Positions 1 through 6,792 of a DNA stretch of 14,735 nt are shown piece after piece. Every line of letters begins with the position of its first letter. Position 1 is the first letter of the stretch. A program made the position numbers and the translations under genes. The notes beneath the pieces were generated by a model. That model ran no database searches, had not been told where the DNA came from, and saw only the letters and a list, made by a program, of their open reading frames with translations. This stretch comes from Pseudomonadales bacterium (lineage in GTDB: Bacteria > Pseudomonadota > Gammaproteobacteria > Pseudomonadales > Azotimanducaceae). The stretch lies in NCBI GenBank assembly GCA_029244465.1, contig JAQWQN010000067.1, forward strand, positions 1 through 14,735. The letters are read 5' to 3'.

Positions 1-299
1 CCACTGCCTCGACGTAGCGCCTGAGATGGCATCGGCTCGGTACCAACCCACCAATCCACCGCTATGTCGGCGTCAGTACTCGAAGCGGGCGAAGCTCTGG
101 TCCACAAAATAATACGATCGTGTAGCGGATCACCACTGGCAACGCCATGCTGGAAGGGACTCTGTCCGTTTGCAACCGTAGCGTCAGCGGTCAGTTCTAA
201 ATCGTCTTTACTCACGCGTCCCGCTCTCGCGCAACCAGTAACGCCGATTAGCGCAGCCTGTGCTAGGGAAGAAGTCTTGAGAAAGTGTCGTCTATCCAT
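1..299 (-). CDS. PhoD-type alkaline phosphatase, N-terminal part (runs off the window)
   Basis: Reading the minus strand from the ATG at 299 gives about 99 open codons to the window edge, so the gene is cut at its 3' end. The N-terminus shows a twin-arginine motif (DRRHFLK, residues 2-8), a hydrophobic stretch and then VTGC ending at Cys23, which fits a lipobox. Export by Tat as a lipoprotein is therefore likely. Residues about 48-68 contain FQHGVASGDPL followed by IILWTR, the signature of the N-terminal domain of PhoD-like phosphatases (PF16655 before PF09423). Such enzymes hydrolyse phosphomonoesters or diesters in the envelope with a metal centre; the metal-binding domain lies outside the window. 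A G-rich stretch (AAGGTGG) lies about 6 nt before the ATG. It follows the carotenoid-oxygenase pseudogene in the same direction after about 95 bp. The family is clear; the substrate is not. Confidence 0.88.
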   Translation of the reverse strand, partial: MDRRHFLKTSSLAQAALIGVTGCARAGRVSKDDLELTADATVANGQSPFQHGVASGDPLHDRIILWTRASPASSTDADIAVDWWVGTEPMPSQALRRGS

Positions 300-394
300 T
301 GTGCCCACCTTTGAGTTGATCGCCGAGTCTAGCAATGTCACTCAGGCACCGCATTACAGCACCCTGAACGCGTACGTACCTCGCTACAAAGCCC

Positions 395-924
395 CTAAAC
401 AGGTATCCATGCCCCATGGAATCCCGCTGGCATGCGTTGACTCAGTGCCACGACCGCCACTAATTTGTCCGCGATGATCACATACTGAATAAAACAAAGT
501 TCAATCTCTACCCAGACAAGCGCAGCACCATTCCTCTGCACAAGACAAAGACGCGAGGGACCAGCCGACTACCAGCAGATCGGTAGGCGAGCCCCTTTGT
601 CGAAGAGGAAAAAGTCATAGCCCACACTTAAATCCATCAGAATGCTGTGACTCTCCGTGATCGCCATGTCGTGCATCATTCCTGGTGCCGTTACCGCTAT
701 CTCCAACTCGCGTCGCAATTGGCCCGCGGCTTCTATTTCGCCATGGCATAACCACCGTTGATTCCGATCCGTGTGGAACCAACGTAGCGCTCCCGTTACT
801 GGATCTACTTTGGGACGAGCCGTTGAACGTATCCGGAATCTCTCCAGTGACGTCAAGATCTGTCAGATCTACTTCGTCCGCTACCGGCCGCCAAGGCGCC
901 AGAGTATAAATCGGGCAGGCTCAC
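395..924 (-). pseudogene. Carotenoid oxygenase (RPE65/CCD family), decayed remnant
   Basis: Pieces of a carotenoid/lignostilbene cleavage dioxygenase are readable in family order. From a GTG at 924 come MSLPDLYSGALA, then (other frame) PVADEVDLTDLDVTGEIP and DTFNG, which is the family N-terminus. Next come PKVDPVTGALRWF, then MMHDMAITE (second iron histidine), PSRLCLVQRNG, and the C-terminus MPAGFHGAWIPV (fourth iron histidine) with its stop at 397-395. Lesions: one extra G near 888-889; an internal deletion with frame change near 815-819, removing roughly 100-120 residues including RNGPNP; the first iron ligand region reads ARPK instead of AHPK; a TAG at 571-569; the third ligand region reads CFIQ instead of CxxFH; and a second, in-frame deletion near 470-490 of perhaps 150 or more residues. 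An intact enzyme has about 480-500 residues and needs four histidines, so this cannot be active. The GTG overlaps the marR stop by 4 nt (GTGA), suggesting the two were one operon. Confidence 0.9.
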
Positions 925-1376
925 CGTCTCGCCGCCAACAGATGCAAAACCTCAGTAAAGGTGCTCAATCGAGCATCGCCGATTTCTTCGATTGGCAAAC
1001 CCGCAAGTTGCTCATTCAGGATTTTCTGTGCATCGCTTAGAAGCTCAGTGCCTCCTTTCGTGATTTTTGCGAGGCTCTCGCCCGCGTCGCGTTCGCCTCT
1101 AGCCGTTTCTAGATAGCCCAGCTTCTCTAACGGTCGCAGCGCACGGGTCACCGCAGACGCTGTCAGACCAACCGCATGCGCAAGGTCGATCCTTGGTAAT
1201 CCAGTCGATCCTGCAGCCGCGATTACGCTAACTAAGCGATATTCACGAAAGGTGATACCACGCGTGTTGGACAAAGCCCGATCCATCTCACGCTCCAGGC
1301 CGGACGCTGTATCTAGGATGTACGCAAGGAGCGACTCGGGGGCTAGGAGATCAGAACGGTTGGTGTACGTTGACAT
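921..1376 (-). CDS. MarR-family transcriptional regulator
   Basis: A 151-residue protein of normal MarR length. The winged helix-turn-helix spans about residues 43-110: GLPRIDLAHAVGLTASAV followed by TRALRPLEKLGYLE. The wing contains RGERDAGESLAKIT, matching the family pattern of a basic and acidic loop before LT..G. The N- and C-terminal helices fit the dimerisation region. MarR dimers bind palindromes and are released by small aromatic or lipophilic ligands. A palindrome sits 4 nt before this ATG, so autoregulation is likely. No clear Shine-Dalgarno is visible; the palindrome occupies that place. The gene lies between a GST gene upstream and a dead carotenoid oxygenase downstream, all on the minus strand. 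With its apparent operon partner destroyed, its remaining targets may be itself and genes elsewhere. The ligand is unknown. Confidence 0.93.
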   Translation of the reverse strand: MSTYTNRSDLLAPESLLAYILDTASGLEREMDRALSNTRGITFREYRLVSVIAAAGSTGLPRIDLAHAVGLTASAVTRALRPLEKLGYLETARGERDAGESLAKITKGGTELLSDAQKILNEQLAGLPIEEIGDARLSTFTEVLHLLAARR

Positions 1377-1380
1377 CGCT

Positions 1381-1410
1381 GCATACTATTTGATCAATCA
1401 AGTAGTATGC
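1381..1410. promoter_or_regulatory. Palindromic MarR-type operator
   Basis: A 30-bp imperfect palindrome has outer arms GCATACTA and TAGTATGC (perfect, 8 bp each) and a core TTTGATCAATCAAG. Fourteen of the fifteen positions from each half pair if the centre and one inner T/C mismatch are allowed for. The core fits the TTGATNNATCAA-like sites bound by MarR proteins. It ends 4 nt before the marR ATG, within the 48-bp gap after the GST gene, so bound repressor would block transcription or initiation of marR. Assignment to this regulator is inferred from position and symmetry. Confidence 0.75.
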
Positions 1411-1424
1411 AGCTAACCAGCAGC

Positions 1425-2033
1425 TTAGCTAGCGCCCCAGCTTGGTCTTTGCGCAATCTGTGCACGCCATCGGTTGAGGTTGGCAAGCTCAGGAATCGTC
1501 ACAACCTTGACCATTTCTGCAAAATCCAACGCGACTCCCAGGGTTATGTCAGCAATACTAAAGCGATCACCCGCCAGATATTCAGTTTGCCCGAGCTGCT
1601 CGTCAAACATGGTCAACGTTTTCGGGGCGACTTCGGCACACACCTCACCCCATTCTTTCACGGGTGTTTCCCGATCTTTGAAAAAGCCAGTGATGTTCCG
1701 AAAGGCACCGGCAACATTCGTCATAAAATTGATTTCTGCCCGTCTACCCCACATTTCGATCGTCGCCGCTTCAAACGGCGTCGACCCAAATAAATTAGGA
1801 TCCGGATTCAAGCCTTCCAGATAACGACAGATTGCGACCGATTCTGATAAGAAAGTGCCATCATCAAGCTCCAGTACTGGGACCCTACCCGCAGGATTCT
1901 TGGCCAGATAATCATCTTGAATGTTCTCCCCGGCGCGAATGTCTACGACAACCCGGTCTAACTCAACGGCTTTCTCTGCCATAAAGACATGCACTCGACG
2001 TGCATTCGGACTTGGTGCTTCATGCAGCTTCAT
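1425..2033 (-). CDS. Glutathione S-transferase family protein
   Basis: A 202-residue protein with the two-domain GST layout. The thioredoxin-like N-terminal domain (about residues 1-78) has LHEAPSPNARRVHVFMAEK, with Ser8 or Asn10 at the usual active-site loop. It also has the cis-proline motif GRVPVLELDDG and the glutathione-binding SESVAICRYLE. The helical C-terminal domain (about 85-202) includes YLAGDRFSIADITLGVALDF, the conserved GST N-capping box region. GSTs conjugate or transfer glutathione to electrophiles in the cytoplasm. AAGGAG lies 6 nt before the ATG at 2033, which supports this start. The gene precedes marR by 48 bp in the same direction, so GST and marR could share a transcript, although the operator suggests that marR also has its own control. 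GST class cannot be fixed from sequence alone. Confidence 0.92.
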   Translation of the reverse strand: MKLHEAPSPNARRVHVFMAEKAVELDRVVVDIRAGENIQDDYLAKNPAGRVPVLELDDGTFLSESVAICRYLEGLNPDPNLFGSTPFEAATIEMWGRRAEINFMTNVAGAFRNITGFFKDRETPVKEWGEVCAEVAPKTLTMFDEQLGQTEYLAGDRFSIADITLGVALDFAEMVKVVTIPELANLNRWRAQIAQRPSWGAS

Positions 2034-2070
2034 TTTCTTCTCCTTGGTTTCGTTTTCAATTGGTTTCGTT

Positions 2071-2760
2071 TTACCCTATTCGCGTATCGTCGTCTGCCAA
2101 CGCGATGTGACTGACATCCGGCGGGGGCGGGGGCGGTGCTTTCTCCGTCTCATCCATATCCGCGCCAACCTCGGCAATCTCAAAATTCGGATCGGGTATC
2201 GCTATATCGACAGATTCATGAGCTTGCCCCTCGCGCAACACAACGCCCAATTCAGCTAGCGTGATGTGATCAATCGCAGGCACACTTACTGGCCTTTCCG
2301 GTTCGTCGATCACAAATACCGAACCTTGAAGGGACAGGTGTTCCGTAGCGATCTCTGGGACATCGATGGTTTGTCGTTCATCCTCCCGCAGCATATCAGC
2401 GCCAACCGGTAACATTTGCATACCGCCCACGACATGCAATTCTGACTGCCCGTTAGCGTGTGTTTCTTGACCTTCCGCAGATTCGGTCTGATCAGCCGCT
2501 TGTGCAGACAGCACATCACCACCGACACCGTCTGCTGGCAATAGACGCAGTTTGGCACCGGCTTTCTGAAAGGCTGTTTGATAGCGAGCAGCGGTTTTCT
2601 CGTCAGTTGCCTTCTTGACGACTACTGACTGACCGGAAAAGAGCAGATCCATCCGCTTGTCATCCAATTTCAAGATTACGCTTAGGCGTTTCTTGACGAT
2701 AGCCGGGTGCTGTCCCTCGACCACTTCTCCTGAAAAAACAAGTCGATACTCTTGCGTCAT
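2071..2760 (-). CDS. Acidic protein with L7/L12-like N-terminal domain and short C-terminal repeats
   Basis: I chose the ATG at 2760 (229 residues); an in-frame TTG 30 nt upstream is less likely. Residues about 3-75 (YRLVFSGEVVEGQHPAIVKK, DDKRMDLLFSGQSVVVKK, then AARYQTAFQKAGAKLRLLP) form a small alpha/beta domain. To my recollection it resembles the ribosomal L7/L12-like module found at the N-terminus of some DUF805 and other gammaproteobacterial proteins. The rest is acidic, low in predicted structure, and carries a short recurring motif: TEHLSLQG, then IDHITLAELGVVL, DPNFEIAEVGADM and DVSHIALADDD. A second VGADM precedes the first copy. A run of six prolines lies before the last copy. There is no signal peptide or membrane segment, so it is probably cytoplasmic. 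The function is unknown. It is divergent from the alcohol dehydrogenase gene. Confidence 0.8.
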   Translation of the reverse strand: MTQEYRLVFSGEVVEGQHPAIVKKRLSVILKLDDKRMDLLFSGQSVVVKKATDEKTAARYQTAFQKAGAKLRLLPADGVGGDVLSAQAADQTESAEGQETHANGQSELHVVGGMQMLPVGADMLREDERQTIDVPEIATEHLSLQGSVFVIDEPERPVSVPAIDHITLAELGVVLREGQAHESVDIAIPDPNFEIAEVGADMDETEKAPPPPPPDVSHIALADDDTRIG

Positions 2761-2835
2761 CTGCGGGAGCGTACACGTGATTGCGTTCAAAACCTAGTCG
2801 AGCGACCATAGGAGAAACATCATCTCGGAGAGACC
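2761..2835. promoter_or_regulatory. Divergent intergenic region
   Basis: These 75 bp separate two divergent starts and so should hold promoters for both the L7/L12-like protein and the alcohol dehydrogenase. GGAGAG lies about 4 nt before the dehydrogenase ATG. I see no convincing -10/-35 pair and no strong operator palindrome. Confidence 0.4.
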
Positions 2836-3927
2836 ATGGGAACCAGCGCGCGCATCGTCGTCCTACCAGAATCGACATCCACTTTGCGGATCGAAGAGAT
2901 TTCTTTGCCCGACCCCAACCCGTATCAGGTTGTCGTTAAAGAATTTGCATCGGGGGTCTGTCATTCACAGCTCCATCAGATGCACCGCGAGCGAAGATCG
3001 CCCGTCATTTTGGGCCACGAAGCAACTGGCGTCGTTGTCAAAGCGGGAGCCGAGGTTTCTCACGTCGCCGAAGGTGATATCGTTCTCTTGACTTGGGTAC
3101 CGCGCAATATTGAAGCCGCAGGCCGAGTCCCAGAGAGAGCGATCCTTGACGTCAGTGATGGCGTCGCGCAATCAGAAAACGTCTTTACGTGGGCGGATCA
3201 CACCATCTGCGATGAACAATACGTGGTCAAGGTAGATCCTAATATCAAAAAGGACGTCACGGCCATTATCGGCTGCGCGGTCATGACTGGTGCCGGAGCT
3301 GTGATCAACACAGCGAAAGTCCAGCCAGGACAAAGTGTGGTTGTTTTCGGTGTCGGTGGCGTTGGTTTGAGCGCGGTTGTGGGGGCCAAAGTCGCTGGCG
3401 CAAATCCAATCATCGCTGTTGATTTGGATGACCAAAAATTGGAATTCGCTAAAGCGTTTGGCGCAACTCATACGATTAATGCCTCGGTTGTAGATCCAAT
3501 CGAAGCCATACACGAACTTACCCCGCAGAAAGGCCAGTTTACGATCAGCCGTCAGCCGGTCAGCGGTGCCGACTTCGCGTTTGACTGCATCGGCATTAGA
3601 ACCACAATGGAACAGATCGTGCCTGCCTGTCGCGGCGGCTATTTTGGCGCGAACGATGGGGGCACTGCCGTGCTCGTCGGCGTGCCTTCCACACCCGTAG
3701 AACTCAATGCCGTAGACGTGCTGATTAACGAAAAGCATTTCATCGGTAGCATCGGTGGCTCTTGCGCCCCTGATCGTGACTTTCCACGCTTTTTGGAATG
3801 GCACGACAACGGTGATCTCAACCTCGAGGCTATGGTGACCGAACGCTATTCGATCGATGAGATCAACGAAGCGACACAAGCCCTGGAAGCAGGTCGCATA
3901 AGTGGGCGTGCCATCCTTGAGTTTTAA
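2836..3927 (+). CDS. Zinc-dependent MDR alcohol dehydrogenase (NAD-type)
   Basis: A 363-residue medium-chain dehydrogenase with a GroES-like N-terminal catalytic domain and a Rossmann domain. Catalytic zinc ligands are visible at Cys42 (GVCHSQLH), His61 (GHEATG) and Cys147 (IIGCAVMTGAGA). The cofactor motif is GVGGVG (about 172-177), followed by Asp196 in AVDLDD at the end of the second strand, which favours NAD over NADP. The structural-zinc lobe normally has four cysteines; here the lobe (about 85-125) has none at the usual spacing (WVPRNIEAAGRVPERAI). The length and the class III-like flow (VNTAKVQPGQSVVVFGVGGVG type) suggest oxidation of alcohols or glutathione/thiol adducts. The exact substrate cannot be told. 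The start is supported by GGAGAG upstream. No co-directional partner follows for 400 bp, so it is probably transcribed alone. Confidence 0.93.
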   Translation: MGTSARIVVLPESTSTLRIEEISLPDPNPYQVVVKEFASGVCHSQLHQMHRERRSPVILGHEATGVVVKAGAEVSHVAEGDIVLLTWVPRNIEAAGRVPERAILDVSDGVAQSENVFTWADHTICDEQYVVKVDPNIKKDVTAIIGCAVMTGAGAVINTAKVQPGQSVVVFGVGGVGLSAVVGAKVAGANPIIAVDLDDQKLEFAKAFGATHTINASVVDPIEAIHELTPQKGQFTISRQPVSGADFAFDCIGIRTTMEQIVPACRGGYFGANDGGTAVLVGVPSTPVELNAVDVLINEKHFIGSIGGSCAPDRDFPRFLEWHDNGDLNLEAMVTERYSIDEINEATQALEAGRISGRAILEF

Positions 3928-4331
3928 CGGGCGCAAATTGGTCACTACAGATATCGCACCACCGGATCCAACTTTCTCTGTCAGCCCCGAAACATTCTCT
4001 ATCCGCCCCGAAGAGAACGGGTTTTTGTCCCGGGAGACGTCGATCTGGCGGTGTTCCGCTGAACATTCCCATTGGGTAGCGACTACTGATGAGGCACCTC
4101 ACACTGTGCCCGCGCGGGGTAAATGGCACGACAGCGCTTGCAAATTCTCAACGTCTCCACCAAGTGGTGAAGCTAAGAACCTCAACCAAAATCGCGATAG
4201 TCTCGTCCATCTCACAGACACCGGAGGCGCATTCGCCCTATCCCTGCACAGCGCTCCGTTCCGGGTCGGAAGCAGCAGCAGACGGCGACCACGACACGAC
4301 CACGCGCTGACATTTGCAATGTGACACGCTG
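3928..4331. other. Intergenic region without a recognised gene
   Basis: About 400 bp between the alcohol dehydrogenase and the alpha/beta hydrolase. Frames on both strands are either broken by stops or give compositions (Ser/Arg/His/Pro-rich) that match no family I know. A 21-bp unit occurs twice in tandem at 3974-3994 and 3995-4015. A weak hairpin CCCG/CGGG followed by five Ts (4007-4026) could be a poor terminator for the dehydrogenase. The hydrolase promoter must lie in the second half. Confidence 0.5.
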
Positions 4332-5156
4332 ATGTATACAACACATTTTATAGCCAATCGCAGTCTGCAAACCGCTTACCATGACCTTGGGTCACGCGCA
4401 CCAATCCTCTTCGTACATGGCTTTACGGGCTCCAAACTCGATTTTCTCAATCAGCTGGCCTGGTTTTCTGAAAGCCACCGAGTCATCGCGTACGATCAAC
4501 GCGGCCACGGCGAGTCCACCAATCTGGGCCCTTATACCCTCGATGAGCTAGCGGACGACCTTGTATCGTTCCTCGATGCTCTGAAAATTCCAACCTGTCA
4601 TATTCTTGGCCATAGCATGGGTGGCATGGTGGTCATGAGAGCGCTGCTCTCACACCCAGAACGATTTCGATCTCTGGTCCTTATGGACACAGCGCCGTAC
4701 GGGGTGACGCTGTTCGACGATGCGACACGCGAACGCCTAGTGGACATGGTCACCAAGGATGGCTGCCAGAGCCTGATTGAAGGCATGAGAGGCCAGCCGC
4801 AGCCACCAAGCGTACAACGGGGCATAGACTTCCTGGGTAAAAACGAGCATTGGCGTCGTATTAAGGTCAAGTTGCAGCAAATGGACCCGCAAGCCTTCTC
4901 GCATCTGGGTAAAGAACTCGCACACCAAACAGATTTATCGGCCCAGTTAACAAACATAACCGTGCCAACAACCGTTATTGTCGGTGCCAACGACAAACCT
5001 TTCCTGAGGCCTTCCCGATTAATGGCCAACACCATCGATGACGCAAAACTGCTCGTCATCGACAAGGCCGCCCACTGTCCCCAATATGAGCACCCGGAAG
5101 CGTGGCGTGCAGCAGTTGACACGCATTTGTTAAGGGCTGATGAACAGGTACGCTAA
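4332..5156 (+). CDS. Alpha/beta-fold hydrolase
   Basis: A 274-residue alpha/beta hydrolase counted from the ATG at 4332; a TTG 18 nt earlier is in frame but less likely. The oxyanion-hole region is VHGFTGSKLDF (about 28-38). The strand-5 nucleophile elbow is GHSMGG with Ser95. The acid is probably Asp221 in VGANDKPF, and the base His248 in KAAHCPQYEHPE. AYDQRGHGES is also typical of the family. It has the length and motifs of the esterase, haloperoxidase-like and 3-oxoadipate enol-lactonase-like group, but nothing points to a single substrate. There is no signal peptide, so it is cytoplasmic. No clear Shine-Dalgarno precedes the ATG, which leaves the start slightly uncertain. It ends 26 bp from the convergent serine hydrolase. 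Confidence 0.92.
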   Translation: MYTTHFIANRSLQTAYHDLGSRAPILFVHGFTGSKLDFLNQLAWFSESHRVIAYDQRGHGESTNLGPYTLDELADDLVSFLDALKIPTCHILGHSMGGMVVMRALLSHPERFRSLVLMDTAPYGVTLFDDATRERLVDMVTKDGCQSLIEGMRGQPQPPSVQRGIDFLGKNEHWRRIKVKLQQMDPQAFSHLGKELAHQTDLSAQLTNITVPTTVIVGANDKPFLRPSRLMANTIDDAKLLVIDKAAHCPQYEHPEAWRAAVDTHLLRADEQVR

Positions 5157-5182
5157 ATCTTCAGACCTGCTGAACTTGCCCT

Positions 5183-6310
5183 TTAAAGCCGTTTGTAAAT
5201 TTCCTGCAACAAGTTGTAGCCGCGAGGATCGCCGAGCACGCTCGGTAACATGCGATTCATAACGTAGGAAACGCAAAGCCGTGCGTCTGCGTCAACAACA
5301 ATCGTAGACCCACCCCAGCCACCCCAATAAGCAATATGCTCATTCGGACCCATCGGTATTTCCTTGCCATTCAGTCCGTAGCCCATGCCAAAGCGCATAG
5401 GGACACCTAGCACCAGATCTTGACCATAAATTTGTTCATCAAAAACTCGATTAACCCCCTCTTTCGATAGCAGCTCCACACCAAACGCAGCCCCATCGTT
5501 CGCGACTGGTGTTTGCGCACGGACTACGGATCTCGCGTTACCATGTCCATTCGCCGCCGGTATTTCCGCTAAACGCCAACCGGCGGTTTTCGAATCGGCA
5601 GCGTCCGGCGCTGGACTCCGAAAAGTTTTCGCTGCGACCGAATCCGAATCCAGTGTGTTACCGCCTGGCTGTTCGTCTGGTGGTATCAGCTCTCCGATCC
5701 GAGGCCAGTGCGCCTCAGCCGTGCCGATATGAAAATCAGCGTCTAACGGACCTGCGATTTCATCGGCAAAAAACTGGCCGATTGATTTTCCGGTTACACG
5801 CCGCACTACTTCACCAATGAGATGCCCTTGTGTCATCGCATGATATCCACTTGCCGTACCGGGTTCCCACCAGGGGGCCTGCTCAGCCAGCGCACGGACA
5901 ACATTGTCCCAGTCATACAACGCATCACCACTCATCTGCTTGTCTAGGCCTGACAGTCCGGCCGTGTGGGACATAAAGTGGCGGACTTCAATCTTTTCTT
6001 TGCCGTTTTGTGCAAACTCTGGCCAATATTTGCTGGCAGGTGCGTAGAAATCTATCTCGCCACGATCGGCCAATACTAGGGCGCTCAGAGCAGCCATCGT
6101 TTTTGTCGTCGAATACACATTGACGATCGTGTCTTCTTCCCAGGGTTCAGTCCCCGCAGCGTCCCGATGACCGCCCCAGATATCGACGACAAACTCGCCT
6201 TCCACCGTTACGGCAAATGATGCGCCGACGTCGCCATGCTCGGCGAAATTCTGCTCGAACAGGTCTCGCGCTGAGGCAAACTTTTCATCAAAAGAACCTT
6301 TGATATCCAT
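5183..6310 (-). CDS. EstB/class C beta-lactamase-like serine hydrolase
   Basis: A 375-residue member of the beta-lactamase/transpeptidase-like family (PF00144). The SxxK motif is Ser67-Thr-Thr-Lys70 (YSTTKTM). The Tyr motif is Tyr156 in SGYHAMTQG. The third motif, KTG in true beta-lactamases, is replaced by WGGWGGS (about 329-335), as in EstB-like esterases and LACTB-like proteins. There is no signal peptide, so a cytoplasmic esterase or amidase is more likely than an antibiotic-inactivating enzyme. AAGGAG lies about 8 nt before the ATG at 6310. It follows the DUF35 gene by 47 bp in the same direction, so it is likely the last gene of the thiolase-DUF35-hydrolase operon and may act on an ester or CoA-derived product of that pathway (inference). 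Confidence 0.92.
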   Translation of the reverse strand: MDIKGSFDEKFASARDLFEQNFAEHGDVGASFAVTVEGEFVVDIWGGHRDAAGTEPWEEDTIVNVYSTTKTMAALSALVLADRGEIDFYAPASKYWPEFAQNGKEKIEVRHFMSHTAGLSGLDKQMSGDALYDWDNVVRALAEQAPWWEPGTASGYHAMTQGHLIGEVVRRVTGKSIGQFFADEIAGPLDADFHIGTAEAHWPRIGELIPPDEQPGGNTLDSDSVAAKTFRSPAPDAADSKTAGWRLAEIPAANGHGNARSVVRAQTPVANDGAAFGVELLSKEGVNRVFDEQIYGQDLVLGVPMRFGMGYGLNGKEIPMGPNEHIAYWGGWGGSTIVVDADARLCVSYVMNRMLPSVLGDPRGYNLLQEIYKRL

Positions 6311-6357
6311 ATCGATTCTCCTTACCGATCATTTAACGAATCCTATTCGGACCTTGC

Positions 6358-6792
6358 CTAAACACGTTCCCATTGCAGCAGCGTGAACGCTGGATCAGCA
6401 TCCTCATGGTGCTCAAACACGCCACGTACACCAACGCCGATCGTCACATCGGCTTCAGCATCACCCAATAAATTACCAACCATTCGAATATTGCCTGCGT
6501 GGGGCAGCTCTACTAGCACAACCACATAGGCACCCTGGTCGCTCAGCGCCGGGTGCACAGGATGCCAAACTCGCTCGTAGCTATAGATCACCCCTTCAGC
6601 AGCGACCTCGACAAAGGTCACATCATCGCTGTGACAATGGTGGCAGATCCATTCCGGACCCCACTGAAAGCCCTGACAGGCTTGGCACTGTTGCACACGA
6701 AGCAGATTTTCTCGTAACCCCGACCAATAGGGTTCATCTAATTCGGTCCCCATAGGCTGCGCGAGTCCTGGGTTCAGATAATAATCACTCAT
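6358..6792 (-). CDS. Zn-ribbon/OB-fold protein (DUF35 family), thiolase partner
   Basis: A 144-residue protein with the DUF35 layout. A short N-terminal helix region is followed by a rubredoxin-like zinc ribbon with Cys36, Cys39, Cys50 and Cys53 (CQACQ, then CHHC). An OB-fold domain then runs from about residue 60 to the end (GVIYSYERVWHPVHP, YVVVLVELP, GVRGVFEHHED). In known pairs the DUF35 protein binds a thiolase-fold protein, helps hold the acyl-CoA and makes a stable complex. That fits here: its ATG overlaps the thiolase stop by 4 nt (ATGA), so the two are translationally coupled and probably made in equal amounts. All four zinc cysteines are present. The family call is firm; the reaction depends on the partner. 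Confidence 0.95.
   Translation of the reverse strand: MSDYYLNPGLAQPMGTELDEPYWSGLRENLLRVQQCQACQGFQWGPEWICHHCHSDDVTFVEVAAEGVIYSYERVWHPVHPALSDQGAYVVVLVELPHAGNIRMVGNLLGDAEADVTIGVGVRGVFEHHEDADPAFTLLQWERV

Noticed and set aside
64..477. 137-codon plus-strand open frame
   Set aside because: It is antisense to the PhoD start and to the carotenoid-oxygenase C-terminus, both of which have recognisable motifs; its own product matches nothing I know.
3172..3945. 257-codon minus-strand open frame
   Set aside because: It lies fully antisense to the alcohol dehydrogenase, whose motifs are unmistakable.
4100..4170. Minus-strand phrase ICKRCRAIYPARAQC resembling a DUF35 zinc ribbon
   Set aside because: It is a single short match flanked by stops with no OB-fold sequence after it; chance is likely.
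3902..4324. 140-codon plus-strand open frame after the alcohol dehydrogenase
   Set aside because: It overlaps the dehydrogenase end, is rich in Ser, Arg, His and Pro, has no ribosome site, and shows no family motif. A Cys/His phrase (WRCSAEHSHW) looks zinc-ribbon-like but stands alone.
5183..6310. Calling this an antibiotic-resistance beta-lactamase
   Set aside because: It has no signal peptide, the KTG motif is replaced by WGGWGGS, and it sits in a CoA-metabolism operon; an EstB-like esterase is more likely.
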